Shown: positions 8,266 through 16,924 of the stretch, piece after piece
Layout of the letters: each line of letters begins with the position of its first letter
How positions within the stretch are numbered: position 1 is the stretch's first letter
Assembly: GCA_033722295.1 (NCBI GenBank)
Contig: JAWVZH010000029.1
Coordinates: 1-24,621, forward strand
Direction: 5' to 3'
Length of the DNA stretch: 24,621 nt
Source: JAWVZH01 sp033722295
GTDB taxonomy: Bacteria; Bacteroidota; Bacteroidia; Chitinophagales; Saprospiraceae
The notes under the pieces: generated by a model
Told to the model about the DNA's origin: nothing
Database searches by the model: none
Seen by the model: the letters and a program-made list of their open reading frames with translations, nothing else
Program-made: the position numbers and the translations under genes

Positions 8266-10467
8266 ATGAGAAGTAATGGAAATGGAAGCAAATGCCCTTT
8301 TTCCAGCGGCCGGATAGAGCACGCCGCTGGTGGGGGGACGCGAAACGAAGATTGGTGGCCCCATAAGTTGAATCTCAATATTTTGAGACAACACTCCTCT
8401 TTATCTGACCCGATGGATGAAGATTTTGATTATAAGGAGGCCTTCAAATCTTTAGACTATGAGGCATTAAAGAAAGACCTTAATGATCTGATGACTGATT
8501 CCCAGGATTGGTGGCCGGCAGATTTCGGTCATTATGGTCCTTTTTTCATCAGGCTGGCCTGGCACAGCGCCGGTACATATCGTATCGGAGATGGTCGTGG
8601 TGGTGGTGGAACCGGAAGTATGAGGTTTGCGCCACTCAACAGTTGGCCTGATAATGTTAACCTGGACCGGGCTCGAAGACTACTGTGGCCCATCAAGCAG
8701 AAATATGGCAAGAATATATCCTGGGCGGATCTGATAATCCTTGTCGGTAATTGCGCCCTTGAGTCAATGGGCTTCAAGACCTTTGGTTTTGCCGGTGGGC
8801 GTGAGGACATTTGGGAACCTGAAGAGGACATTTACTGGGGCTCTGAGGGTGAGTGGCTTGCCGACAAGAGGTATAAAGGAGATCGTGAACTTGAGAATCC
8901 TCTGGGTGCTGTACAGATGGGCCTCATATATGTCAATCCTGAAGGGCCGAACGGCAATCCCGATCCAATAGCAGCTGCTACAGATATTCGGGAGACTTTT
9001 GGTCGTATGGCAATGAATGATGAGGAGACCGTGGCGCTGATCGCCGGAGGTCACACTTTCGGAAAGGCGCATGGCGCGGCCGATCCGGCATTACAAGGGC
9101 CTGAGCCCGAAGGTGCACCGATAGCCAATCAGGGTATTGGTTGGATGAGCAGCTATGGATCAGGAAAAGGTGGTGATACTATTGGAGGAGGTCCTGAGGT
9201 GACCTGGACCAAATCACCGACCAAATGGAGCAATAATTTCTTCGAGAACCTCTTCGGTTACGAATATGAGCTCATGGAAAGTCCTGCAGGTGCCAAGCAG
9301 TGGGTTGCCAAGGATGCCGATACAATTATTCCAGATGCCCATGATCCCTCAAAAAAGCATAGGCCTACGATGTTGACTACTGACCTCTCATTGAGGTTTG
9401 ATCCGGCCTACGAAAAGATCTCGAGACGTTTCTATGAAAATCCCGATGAATTTGCTGATGCTTTTGCGAGAGCGTGGTTCAAATTGACTCACAGGGATAT
9501 GGGACCCAAAGAACTTTACATTGGTCCTGAGGTACCCGAGGAAGACCTCCTGTGGCAGGATCCGATCCCGGAAGTAACGCATGAACTGGTCAATGACACG
9601 GATATTGCTCAGTTGAAAGAGAAGATTCTTAATTCAGGACTGGGTGTTTCTGAACTTGTCTCAGCTGCATGGGCTTCAGCGTCAACATATCGAAACTCGG
9701 ATAAGAAAGGTGGAGCCAACGGTGGCCGCCTGCGTCTTGCCCCTCAGAGGGGATGGGAGGTAAATAATCCTCAACAGTTGCACAAGGTACTTGACAAGCT
9801 GGAAGCGATCAGGAAGGAATTCAATGATGCGCAGTCAGGCAACAAACAGATCTCTATGGCAGACATGATCGTGCTTGGTGGATGCGCAGGTGTCGAAAAA
9901 GCAGCAAAGGAGGCAGGTCATGATGTAGAGGTGCCCTTCACTCCTGGAAGAGGCGATGCCACGCAGGAATGGACTGACGAAGAACAATTTTCGTATCTCG
10001 AACCTTCCGCCGATGGTTTCAGGAACTACCTAAAAAAGAAGTATGACACCACGGCAGAAAAATTGCTTGTGGATCGCGCTCAGTTGTTGACGCTGACAGC
10101 TCCCGAGATGACGGTCCTGGTTGGAGGAATGCGGGTGATGCATACGAACTGGGATGGTTCGAAACACGGTGTTTTCACAAAAAGGCCCGGTGCCCTGAGC
10201 AATGACTTTTTCGTCAACTTGCTCGACATGAATACCGTTTGGAATGCAACCTCAGACGATGAAAATGAGTTTGAAGGCAAGGATCGCAAATCGGGTGAAA
10301 AGAAGTGGACCGGATCTAGAGTGGACCTGATCTTCGGTTCCAATTCAGAATTGCGAGCTCTCGCGGAAGTGTATGCCTGCGCCGATTCAGAGAAGAAGTT
10401 TGTAAACGACTTTATAGCTGCCTGGGATAAGGTGATGAATCTGGACAGGTTTGATTTGAAATCATAA
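8266..10467 (+). CDS. katG: Catalase-peroxidase KatG
   Basis: A bifunctional haem catalase-peroxidase that removes hydrogen peroxide. Both fused peroxidase domains are present; the N-terminal one is active. Numbered from the ATG at 8266 (733 residues): the distal R96-L-A-W99-H100 motif, Y222 and M248, which with W99 form the Met-Tyr-Trp adduct needed for catalase activity (26 residues between Tyr and Met, as in Mycobacterium KatG), and proximal H263 in GGHTFGKAHG. The second domain begins near residue 430. An upstream in-frame TTG at 8230 would add 12 residues (MANSDNHKKLYS); I prefer the ATG because it puts the usual short leader before KCPF. No signal peptide is evident, so it is presumably cytoplasmic. 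It is divergent from oxyR and probably regulated by it. A terminator hairpin follows the stop. Confidence 0.96.
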   Translation: MRSNGNGSKCPFSSGRIEHAAGGGTRNEDWWPHKLNLNILRQHSSLSDPMDEDFDYKEAFKSLDYEALKKDLNDLMTDSQDWWPADFGHYGPFFIRLAWHSAGTYRIGDGRGGGGTGSMRFAPLNSWPDNVNLDRARRLLWPIKQKYGKNISWADLIILVGNCALESMGFKTFGFAGGREDIWEPEEDIYWGSEGEWLADKRYKGDRELENPLGAVQMGLIYVNPEGPNGNPDPIAAATDIRETFGRMAMNDEETVALIAGGHTFGKAHGAADPALQGPEPEGAPIANQGIGWMSSYGSGKGGDTIGGGPEVTWTKSPTKWSNNFFENLFGYEYELMESPAGAKQWVAKDADTIIPDAHDPSKKHRPTMLTTDLSLRFDPAYEKISRRFYENPDEFADAFARAWFKLTHRDMGPKELYIGPEVPEEDLLWQDPIPEVTHELVNDTDIAQLKEKILNSGLGVSELVSAAWASASTYRNSDKKGGANGGRLRLAPQRGWEVNNPQQLHKVLDKLEAIRKEFNDAQSGNKQISMADMIVLGGCAGVEKAAKEAGHDVEVPFTPGRGDATQEWTDEEQFSYLEPSADGFRNYLKKKYDTTAEKLLVDRAQLLTLTAPEMTVLVGGMRVMHTNWDGSKHGVFTKRPGALSNDFFVNLLDMNTVWNATSDDENEFEGKDRKSGEKKWTGSRVDLIFGSNSELRALAEVYACADSEKKFVNDFIAAWDKVMNLDRFDLKS

Positions 10468-10470
10468 AGG

Positions 10471-10495
10471 TTTTCCGGGCTTGCCGGAATCTTTA
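10471..10495 (+). terminator. katG terminator hairpin
   Basis: Just after the katG stop, TTCCGG (10473-10478) and CCGGAA (10484-10489) form a perfect stem with a 5-base loop, followed by TCTTTATTATT. The T-run is interrupted, so this is a moderate intrinsic terminator. Confidence 0.6.
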
Positions 10496-10512
10496 TTATT
10501 AAGATGATCCAT

Positions 10513-10592
10513 AAAGCTGAGAGGAGAGGTTAGACTTGTGATGTAGGCATGGTCCTACATCAAACCTCCCTCTCAGCTTTTTTATTTGATCC
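10513..10592. repeat. Hairpin repeat element, copy 1
   Basis: A long stem-loop. The outer stem is a perfect 12 bp (AAAGCTGAGAGG at 10513-10524 with CCTCTCAGCTTT at 10569-10580). The inner stem is a perfect 8 bp (GATGTAGG at 10540-10547 with CCTACATC at 10554-10561) around a 6-base loop. T residues follow the outer stem (the arm runs into TTTTTT at 10578-10583), so in the + direction it resembles an intrinsic terminator or the end of a small RNA. Bases 10521-10567 are repeated without change 188 bp downstream. Confidence 0.75.
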
Positions 10593-10700
10593 AGCTCCTC
10601 ATGCTGAGCCAAAGGTTTACAGAAGGACTTCGCCTTCAGTATGAATTCAACCTCTTGGCGATTTTATACGGTCATGTAGTGAATGTATATGGTAACGATG

Positions 10701-10780
10701 AGCATGCCGAGGAGAGGTTAGACTTGTGATGTAGGCATGGTCCTACATCAAACCTTCCTCTCAGCTTATTTATGTGATCC
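10701..10780. repeat. Hairpin repeat element, copy 2
   Basis: Second copy of the element, 188 bp after the first. Bases 10709-10755 (47 nt) are identical to 10521-10567, including the inner 8-bp stem. After one C-to-T change the right outer arm (CCTCTCAGCTT) is also kept, but the left outer arm has changed (GCCGAGGAG) and the T-run is broken by an A, so the outer stem is weaker. The downstream TGTGATCC matches TTTGATCC of copy 1. It looks like an older or partly decayed tandem copy. Confidence 0.75.
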
Positions 10781-10841
10781 ATACCTGATGCTTAGTAAAG
10801 GTTTTCGCCCTCCTGGGGGAAGATTCACGTAAGGAACCATA

Positions 10842-11291
10842 TCACTTTGCCTCAATTATCGCCTTACAATTATCTACTGATTTATTCAGATTCTTAATCA
10901 TGGCTGATTTCACGAATAAGGTCTCCAGCAACCAGCCCAGAGGCCTCAAGTTTGGCATCAGCTCGTACTTTGTAATATGCGTTAGTTTTGTGCCTCCATG
11001 GGTTGGTTCTAATTTCATCGTCAGGTGGGCCTTGAAATCTGGCTCATTGCATTCATGAATTTGAATTTGAGGTGCGACGAACTTTGTTACGCGCCATGTT
11101 GTTACGGATTCTTTTGGACCGACTTTTGACCGTTCTTTATAAACTGTTCCTTTCTTGACAGGATTGTCGGTTGTATCAACCAACGAATTCATGACCTCTA
11201 CCCAGTCCGGTGCTTTTTCTATGTCACTAATAATATCCCAAACTTCCTGAGGAGAGGCTTTAATCTCTTTTTCAATTTTGACAGTATTCAT
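10842..11291 (-). CDS. SRPBCC (START/polyketide cyclase-like) protein
   Basis: A 149-residue protein with the SRPBCC helix-grip pattern: a first strand (VKIEKEIKASPQEVWDIISDIEKAPDW), a series of antiparallel strands (YKERSKVGPKESVTTWRVTKF, IQIHECNEPDFKAHLTMKLEP, GTKLTHITKYEL) and a long C-terminal helix (residues about 125-147). The family binds small hydrophobic ligands in a deep cavity; some members are cyclases or dehydratases, many have no known role. There is no signal peptide, so it should be cytoplasmic. It is convergent with katG and divergent from the beta-propeller gene, so it appears monocistronic. The fold is recognised; ligand and function are not. Confidence 0.8.
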   Translation of the reverse strand: MNTVKIEKEIKASPQEVWDIISDIEKAPDWVEVMNSLVDTTDNPVKKGTVYKERSKVGPKESVTTWRVTKFVAPQIQIHECNEPDFKAHLTMKLEPTHGGTKLTHITKYELMPNLRPLGWLLETLFVKSAMIKNLNKSVDNCKAIIEAK

Positions 11292-11553
11292 TATGTATTA
11301 TTTATTTGCAGTACAAAATGCCTAACATTTAGATCGCATTATTCATCATTCACTTATTCAAACCAGTTCAGTTCGTCGGCTATTAATCAAATGTGCTGAT
11401 GATCAAAACCTGGTTTTTGACTTAAAAACCTCCTGCTACTCGGATAATAATGAGCTATCCGTACTATATAAATTAATAAAAGGATGGAAAACTACAAATT
11501 GTGGCCGCATACCAATGCAACTGGTATTTTATTCCAGAACACCCCAATTTGCT

Positions 11554-11561
11554 TATCTTTG
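11554..11561 (+). promoter_or_regulatory. Candidate -7 element of the beta-propeller gene
   Basis: TATCTTTG exactly matches the Bacteroidota -7 consensus TAnnTTTG and lies 22 bp before the ATG at 11583. No good TTTG is found at the -33 distance; only a T-rich stretch (around 11527-11533) is there. If real, it rules out the upstream ATG at 11484, because transcription would start inside that extension. Confidence 0.4.
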
Positions 11562-11582
11562 AGGTACTTACGTATAACTAAT

Positions 11583-14051
11583 ATGGAGATGAGACCCCTA
11601 TTTATCTTGGTATCGATACTGTTTATTTTTTCTTGCGAAGTGCCTCGTGAAGCACCGCCGGAAGCATTGAATGACTGGTTCTACAACCAAAGAGCATATC
11701 CATCCGGTAAGATCAATAACAAGCTCTACCATCAGGAAAAGCAAAAATTACTGCAAGAGCGCATCCTAACTCTCCGCGAAGGCCAGCAGGATTGGCAACC
11801 TGAAGGACCGAAAAATATAGGTGGTAGAATCACAGATGTTGAAATGCCCTTCAATTCAATGGACGATATCTGGATAGGTGCGGCCAGTGGTGGAGCATGG
11901 AAAACGACAGATCGCGGATTGTCCTGGACGGAGATGACATTAGATCTGGGTTCTCCACCAATCGGGGATATTGCCGTTAGACAGACCAACCCTCAGGAAG
12001 TCTGGATCGGCACTGGCGAGTCCAACGGAGGAAGCGGTTCCATCGCCTACGAAGGATTCGGAATATTCCGGAGCAGAAATGGTGGTCAGTCCTGGGAAAA
12101 TATGGGGCTCGAGAATTCAGGAAGTATAGGCCGGATCGCCCTTGATCCGTCAGATCCTTTTACCATATACGTGGCAGCCATGGGCTATCTTTTTGAAGAA
12201 AACAGCGAAAGGGGAATTTTCAGATCCCGGGATGGAGGGAAGACATGGGAGAATATACTCTATCTCGGACCGACATCAGGCGGCTCTGATATCATTGTGG
12301 ACCCTAATGATCCCGATATCCTTTATGCCAGTGTATGGGAGCGGATCAAATTTCCCGATCATAAGATATACTGGGGGCCAACCAGCGGTATTTACAAGAG
12401 TATCGATGGTGGTGACAATTGGACAAAGTTGACCAATGGATTGCCGAAGGATTCACTCTGCAGGATCGGTATAGCTATGGCACCGTCCAACACGCAGAGG
12501 CTCTATGCCCTTGTTACCGGAATAGATGGTGTCTTCGAAGGCTTTTATGTCACTTCCGATGGTGGTCAGTCTTGGGACAAGTCCCGGGAAGACCTGTCAT
12601 GGAACTACCGAACCGCCGGTTATTGGTATTGCAACCTTACGGTGGATCCGGATGACATTAATACCGTCTTCCTATGTGGTCTGTACATGATAAAAACAGA
12701 AAATGCCGGACAATCCTTTGAGGGAGTTTGTGACATGCACGTGGACCAGCATTCTATCTTCCTGCATCCCATGAACAGTGATTTTGGTCTGGTGGGTAAT
12801 GACGGAGGACTCTACCTGACCAATAATCAATTTGAGAACTGTGTGAAGTATAAGAATATTCCCATAACGCAGTTCTATACGTGTACGATAGACCCGATCG
12901 ATGATTCGATCCTTTACGGTGGCACTCAGGACAATAACCCCCTTATCAGAAGAGCCGGTAATGACAACTGGAGTAAAATGTTGGGTGGTGATGGCTTCGT
13001 AACCTTGCCCGATCCGAGAAACAATGATGTCATCTACACAGAGTATCAATATGGTAATTTGTTTAAATCTACTGACGGTGGTCGCGACTGGAGTCGAATA
13101 ACCGATGGAATAGATCGTGAGAGGTCCAACTGGAACACTCCTTTCATGTTTGAGCCGGGCAATCCGGATGTCCTTTATTTTGGATCTCATAAGATGCATA
13201 AGACTGTTGATGGTGGAGACAACTGGAGTCAGATCAGCGAAGATCTGAGCAATGGTGAACGGCGAAATCTCGTATTTGGGACGATCACATCTATAGATGT
13301 CAGCCCTCTGGACATAAATACGATAATAGCCGGTACCGATGACGGCAATGTCTGGATCACCAGGAATGGTGGCACGGACTGGCTTAAAGTTAGCGAGAAT
13401 TTGCCTGACCGATGGGTGACGAGTGTGACATGCGACCCTCATGATGGCGAAGCCTTTTTCGTTACCTACAGTGGACTGAAATGGCACGAATATCTGCCGC
13501 ATGTCTTTAGAAGCGATGATGGTGGAAGCAACTGGGTCGATCTCAGCCAGGACTTGCCCGAGGTTCCGGTGAATGACCTGATCGTGGACCCTGTGGATTC
13601 ACGCCGATACTGGATCGCTACGGACCTTGGAGTATTCGAAACATTCGACGGTGGGCAAACCTGGGAACTTTTGGGTCAGAATATACCGGTGGCCATAGTC
13701 AATGATATTGATTTTCGTGCGGATACGAGAATGTTGCTTGCCGCTACCTATGGCAGGTCGATGTACTCAATTGAAGTGCCGCCGTTGACAACCTTAAATG
13801 ATGATCACGAAGATGTTGAGGTAGAGAAAGTAGTTTTCAGCAATGGCGGTATTCACGTTTCAGGGAAGGGAATGTATAAAGTTGAGGTCTATAATTATTC
13901 CGGACAATTTCTTTACGCTGAAAAAACGGAATTAAATGTGAACGAACCTAAAAGACTCGCTTATAGTCCTGAAACCATTTCGGGGGTATGGATCGTTGTA
14001 TTGCGTAACTTGGAAAATAATAGTAGCCAGGCCTTCAAGATCATGCAATAG
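11583..14051 (+). CDS. Asp-box/VPS10-like beta-propeller lipoprotein with T9SS-like tail
   Basis: From the ATG at 11583 the product is about 822 residues. The frame is open further up (an ATG at 11484), but that 33-residue extension is not signal-like and spans a -7 promoter element, whereas 11583 gives a compact lipoprotein signal with the lipobox FIFSC (Cys18). At least ten BNR/Asp-box turns are visible (for example DRGLSW, NGGQSW, DGGKTW, DGGDNW, DGGRDW, NGGTDW, DGGSNW, DGGQTW), spread over the protein as in sortilin/VPS10-type ten-bladed or paired propellers. The last 80 residues (VYNYSGQFLYAEK ... GVWIVVLRNLENN) resemble a T9SS type A sorting domain without the usual YPNP start. It is likely a surface or periplasmic protein; binding or hydrolytic partners are unknown. 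Its stop lies 2 bp before uvrC. Confidence 0.85.
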   Translation: MEMRPLFILVSILFIFSCEVPREAPPEALNDWFYNQRAYPSGKINNKLYHQEKQKLLQERILTLREGQQDWQPEGPKNIGGRITDVEMPFNSMDDIWIGAASGGAWKTTDRGLSWTEMTLDLGSPPIGDIAVRQTNPQEVWIGTGESNGGSGSIAYEGFGIFRSRNGGQSWENMGLENSGSIGRIALDPSDPFTIYVAAMGYLFEENSERGIFRSRDGGKTWENILYLGPTSGGSDIIVDPNDPDILYASVWERIKFPDHKIYWGPTSGIYKSIDGGDNWTKLTNGLPKDSLCRIGIAMAPSNTQRLYALVTGIDGVFEGFYVTSDGGQSWDKSREDLSWNYRTAGYWYCNLTVDPDDINTVFLCGLYMIKTENAGQSFEGVCDMHVDQHSIFLHPMNSDFGLVGNDGGLYLTNNQFENCVKYKNIPITQFYTCTIDPIDDSILYGGTQDNNPLIRRAGNDNWSKMLGGDGFVTLPDPRNNDVIYTEYQYGNLFKSTDGGRDWSRITDGIDRERSNWNTPFMFEPGNPDVLYFGSHKMHKTVDGGDNWSQISEDLSNGERRNLVFGTITSIDVSPLDINTIIAGTDDGNVWITRNGGTDWLKVSENLPDRWVTSVTCDPHDGEAFFVTYSGLKWHEYLPHVFRSDDGGSNWVDLSQDLPEVPVNDLIVDPVDSRRYWIATDLGVFETFDGGQTWELLGQNIPVAIVNDIDFRADTRMLLAATYGRSMYSIEVPPLTTLNDDHEDVEVEKVVFSNGGIHVSGKGMYKVEVYNYSGQFLYAEKTELNVNEPKRLAYSPETISGVWIVVLRNLENNSSQAFKIMQ

Positions 14052-14053
14052 TC

Positions 14054-15856
14054 ATGACATATGATGATTATAAGTCAATAAGTGAGACCTTACCACACTC
14101 ACCTGGCGTCTACAGGTTTATCAACGATGATGGCACTGTGCTATATATCGGCAAGGCTAAAAACCTGAAAAACAGAATAAGCTCCTATTTTACCGGTGGC
14201 AGACATTCGGCCTACAAGACCAGAGTTATGGTCAAGAATGCGGCGGATATCGAATATACCATCGTAGAGACAGAACACGATGCTCTGTTACTTGAAAACA
14301 CTCTGATCAAAAAATATCAACCTCGTTACAATGTCAACCTCAAGGATGGAAAGTCCTACACCTATATCTGCATAAAAAACGAGAGGTTCCCCAGAGTCTT
14401 CTTTACCCGGAGAGTGCTGAAAGATGGATCGGAATACTTCGGTCCTTATACCTCCAAATATAAGGCCCGCATCGTCCTGGACATGATAAGAAGCTTGTTC
14501 CCGTTAAGGACTTGTACCTACAATCTCAGTGAAAAGAACATTAAAGCGGGTAAATTCAAGGTGTGCCTCGAATATCATATCAAGAATTGCATGGGTCCAT
14601 GTGAAGGTCTGGAATCGGAGGAGGACTACATGGAAAAGATAACCCAGGTCCGCAATATGTTGAAAGGCCACTTTTCCGAAGTAAAAAAACATCTCAGAAA
14701 AGAGATGAACGAAATGGCTGAGAACCTGGAATTCGAGCAGGCCGAGAAAGCCAAGGTGCGTTTAGACGCATTAGGTGATTATCAGAGTAAGAGCACAGTG
14801 GTAAGCACGAATATTCGGGATCTCGATGTTTTCTCTATCGCGGACGATGATAAAACCGCCTATGTCAATTATCTCAAGATCATAGACGGTGCCATTATCA
14901 ATAGTTATACAGTTGAACTGGTAAAGAACCTTGATGAGGACCCAGAAGACCTTCTGAGCTATGCGATCCTTGACTTGCGAGATAAATTCGACAGCATATC
15001 ACCAGAGATCGTCGCACCGTTTGAAGTGCCTCTCATAGAAGCTGATGTTGCTATCACTGTACCCAGACGTGGTGACAAACGCAAACTTCTAGAACTATCA
15101 GAAAAGAATGGGCAATATTTCTTACTTCAAAAGAAAAAGGAAGCGGCCACTGCCAGGCGAAAACAGACATCAGCAGAACGTATACTCAACACCCTCAAGG
15201 ATGACCTGCAGATGGAGGATGTCCCTTTGCACATAGAGTGTTTCGACAATTCAAACTTACATGGAGCACAACCGGTAGCGTCGTGCGTGGTTTTCAAGAA
15301 TGCCCGCCCGGCTAAAAAAGATTATCGACACTATAACATCAAGACAGTTGAAGGACCGGATGATTTTGCAAGTATGACGGAGGTTGTGAGACGAAGATAT
15401 GGCCGCATGATAAAAGAAGAAGAATCCCTGCCCCAACTTATTATTATTGATGGAGGGAAAGGACAACTGAGTTCTGCGATGAAGAGTATAAAGGATCTCG
15501 GTATAGAAGATGATGTGACAGTGATCGGTATTGCCAAAAAGCTGGAGGAGATCTACTTCCCTGGCGACAGTATTCCCCTTTATATCAATAAGAAATCAGA
15601 ATCTCTCAAACTCATACAACAGGCACGGAACGAAGCTCACAGATTTGCCATTTCGTTTCATCGCAACAAAAGATCAAAAGCCTTTCTGCAGACCGAGTTG
15701 ACCGTTATTCCGGGAATTGGAGAAAAAACGGCTAACAAACTTCTCAAGAGCATGGGATCCGTAAAGGCTGTAGCCAACGCCGATCAAGAAGAACTCAAGA
15801 AACACCTCAACCTTGCTCAAACCAAGGCGGTGTGGGACTATTTTCATAGTGATTGA
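14054..15856 (+). CDS. uvrC: Excinuclease ABC subunit C (UvrC)
   Basis: The 600-residue nuclease of nucleotide excision repair, which cuts on both sides of a lesion in the UvrB-DNA complex. The N-terminal GIY-YIG domain is clear (GVY at 18-20, YIGKA at 31-35, catalytic-region Glu near 81 in LLLEN), and a cysteine group follows (CTYN ... CLEYHIKNCMGPCEG), as in Fe-S-binding UvrC. The UVR coiled-coil motif is at about 215-245 (EFEQAEKAKVRLDAL). The C-terminal RNase H-like domain has D398 in ECFDNSNLHG, and a helix-hairpin-helix (VIPGIGEKTANKLLKSMG) follows near 555-572. Length is normal. The ATG is 2 bp after the stop of the beta-propeller gene, so the two are likely co-transcribed and perhaps translationally coupled, although they are not functionally related. 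Confidence 0.97.
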   Translation: MTYDDYKSISETLPHSPGVYRFINDDGTVLYIGKAKNLKNRISSYFTGGRHSAYKTRVMVKNAADIEYTIVETEHDALLLENTLIKKYQPRYNVNLKDGKSYTYICIKNERFPRVFFTRRVLKDGSEYFGPYTSKYKARIVLDMIRSLFPLRTCTYNLSEKNIKAGKFKVCLEYHIKNCMGPCEGLESEEDYMEKITQVRNMLKGHFSEVKKHLRKEMNEMAENLEFEQAEKAKVRLDALGDYQSKSTVVSTNIRDLDVFSIADDDKTAYVNYLKIIDGAIINSYTVELVKNLDEDPEDLLSYAILDLRDKFDSISPEIVAPFEVPLIEADVAITVPRRGDKRKLLELSEKNGQYFLLQKKKEAATARRKQTSAERILNTLKDDLQMEDVPLHIECFDNSNLHGAQPVASCVVFKNARPAKKDYRHYNIKTVEGPDDFASMTEVVRRRYGRMIKEEESLPQLIIIDGGKGQLSSAMKSIKDLGIEDDVTVIGIAKKLEEIYFPGDSIPLYINKKSESLKLIQQARNEAHRFAISFHRNKRSKAFLQTELTVIPGIGEKTANKLLKSMGSVKAVANADQEELKKHLNLAQTKAVWDYFHSD

Positions 15857-16062
15857 CTTGTTCTGAACAAAACCGGGGCTCCATTTAATTAAAAGCGAGC
15901 TGAAGTGCTGCATACTTTGACCTACGTGACTCATTCTTCACCAGACTGATCGATATCTGTACAAATCATGACGAAGATCATTTACTCTGAAAAACAGGTT
16001 CGGTGTTGAGGGAATATATTTGTAAAACCAATGTTTTGTAAAGTCATTTCAACCTTTTTCCT
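15857..16062 (+). promoter_or_regulatory. uvrC-to-regulator gap with a candidate -7 element
   Basis: No gene is seen. A perfect 13-nt palindrome (TTGTTC-T-GAACAA, 15858-15870) lies 2 bp after the uvrC stop. TATATTTG at 16015-16022 matches the TAnnTTTG -7 consensus and lies 40 bp before the regulator ATG, but there is no matching TTTG upstream. An imperfect dyad (TGTAAAAC at 16021-16028 and GTTTTGTA at 16033-16040, 6 of 8 paired) follows it and could be an autoregulatory site. Confidence 0.35.
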
Positions 16063-16785
16063 ATGCAAAAGCCTGGCAGCTTAATTCAAAGAAAGGAATG
16101 TCAGACATGCATGAAATGCTTCAAAAGGAAGCTCTCCCTACTGGACGAATTGGATCAGGAAGAACTTTTGCTCCTCAATAGTAACAGGACGACTGTGGTC
16201 TATCAAACGGGGGAGTTCTTGTATAAGGAAGGTACCAGCCCTTTTGGCCTGATGTGTTTGAATACCGGAAAGGTCAAGGTCTCAATGACGGGATACACCG
16301 AGAATGAATTGATAGTAGACCTCAAAAAGCCTGTGGATCTTCTCGGCCTCACAAATCTGCTGACAGGTGAGAAGTATACCACTTCGGCAATAGCATTGGA
16401 GCATTCTGAGATCTGCATCATAGATCTCAAGGATTTCACAAGTGTTGCAAAGAAGAATAACAGATTACTCGAGAAGATCAACGAGCATCTGGGCTTCGAG
16501 CTCTTGAGAACACACCAACGAATGCTCGGCCTCACACAGAAGCATATGAGAGCGAGGTTGGCAGATGCACTCTTGTTTGTAAAAGAGATCTTTGGGCAGA
16601 ATATGGACGGTAGCCTGAATATGGATCTCAAGCGAAGTGATCTGGCTGCCCTTGCCAACATGACTACATCCAACGCCATCAGGACGCTCTCTGAATTTGT
16701 AGATAATCAGATCGTCTCTGTGGACCGCAGAAGGGTGACCATCACTTCCGATAACCAGTTGAGAATGATTAGCCTGAGAGGTTAA
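16063..16785 (+). CDS. Crp/Fnr family regulator with Fnr-like cysteines
   Basis: A 240-residue cytoplasmic regulator: a cyclic-nucleotide-binding-like beta-roll (about 25-125), a dimerisation helix (130-160) and a C-terminal winged helix (about 187-235, RSDLAALANMTTSNAIRTLSEF). The N-terminus carries C13-x2-C16-x2-C19, and a fourth cysteine, C118 in SEICIIDL, aligns with the position of E. coli FNR Cys122 (VCEIPF). Together these could hold an oxygen- or NO-labile [4Fe-4S] cluster, though FNR's own spacing is x2 then x5. The recognition helix differs from FNR: Ser203 stands at the FNR Glu209 position and Arg207 is kept, so its DNA site may not be the FNR box. It lies upstream of peroxidase, class II ribonucleotide reductase and nod-like genes, and might regulate them; that is inference. 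Confidence 0.85.
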   Translation: MQKPGSLIQRKECQTCMKCFKRKLSLLDELDQEELLLLNSNRTTVVYQTGEFLYKEGTSPFGLMCLNTGKVKVSMTGYTENELIVDLKKPVDLLGLTNLLTGEKYTTSAIALEHSEICIIDLKDFTSVAKKNNRLLEKINEHLGFELLRTHQRMLGLTQKHMRARLADALLFVKEIFGQNMDGSLNMDLKRSDLAALANMTTSNAIRTLSEFVDNQIVSVDRRRVTITSDNQLRMISLRG

Positions 16786-16802
16786 TATGTTTTACAACAT
16801 AT
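16785..16802 (+). terminator. Short hairpin at the end of the regulator gene
   Basis: ATATGTT (16785-16791) and AACATAT (16796-16802) form a perfect 7-bp stem with loop TTAC, beginning at the last base of the stop codon. No T-run follows, so it may be an mRNA-end structure or a dyad operator rather than a true intrinsic terminator. A second weak stem, ATTCAA (16862-16867) with TTGAAT (16876-16881), followed by CTTTT, lies before the peroxidase gene. Confidence 0.35.
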
Positions 16803-16924
16803 CCGGGTTCTATTCTAGAACACAGCGCTCCTCTGAGGGGTCTCCTAATTTCGTTTTGACCATTCAATCTTTGGGTTGAATCTTTTATCTACGAATGTTA
16901 AAAACGATTGAAAAAAATTAGGAT

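Larger units (their letters stand above)
10496..10841. other. Gene-free gap carrying two hairpin repeats
   Basis: Between katG and the SRPBCC gene no credible coding frame is seen. The stretch is dominated by two direct copies of a stem-loop element, listed separately, and by related flanking sequence: each copy is followed by a GATCC and then a degenerate shared tail ending in AAAGGTTT. The centre (10600-10700) has no recognisable feature. Confidence 0.6.

Noticed and set aside
10513..10780. CRISPR array
   Set aside because: Only two repeat units, 47 nt long with extended hairpins and a 141-nt interval between the identical cores, and no cas genes nearby.
11484..11582. N-terminal extension of the beta-propeller lipoprotein
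   Set aside because: It would bury the lipoprotein signal behind 33 non-signal residues and spans a good -7 promoter element at 11554-11561.
12672..13502. A 276-codon open frame on the minus strand
   Set aside because: It lies wholly antisense to the Asp-box propeller gene; its length comes from the repeat-rich codon pattern of that gene, and it has no recognisable domain.
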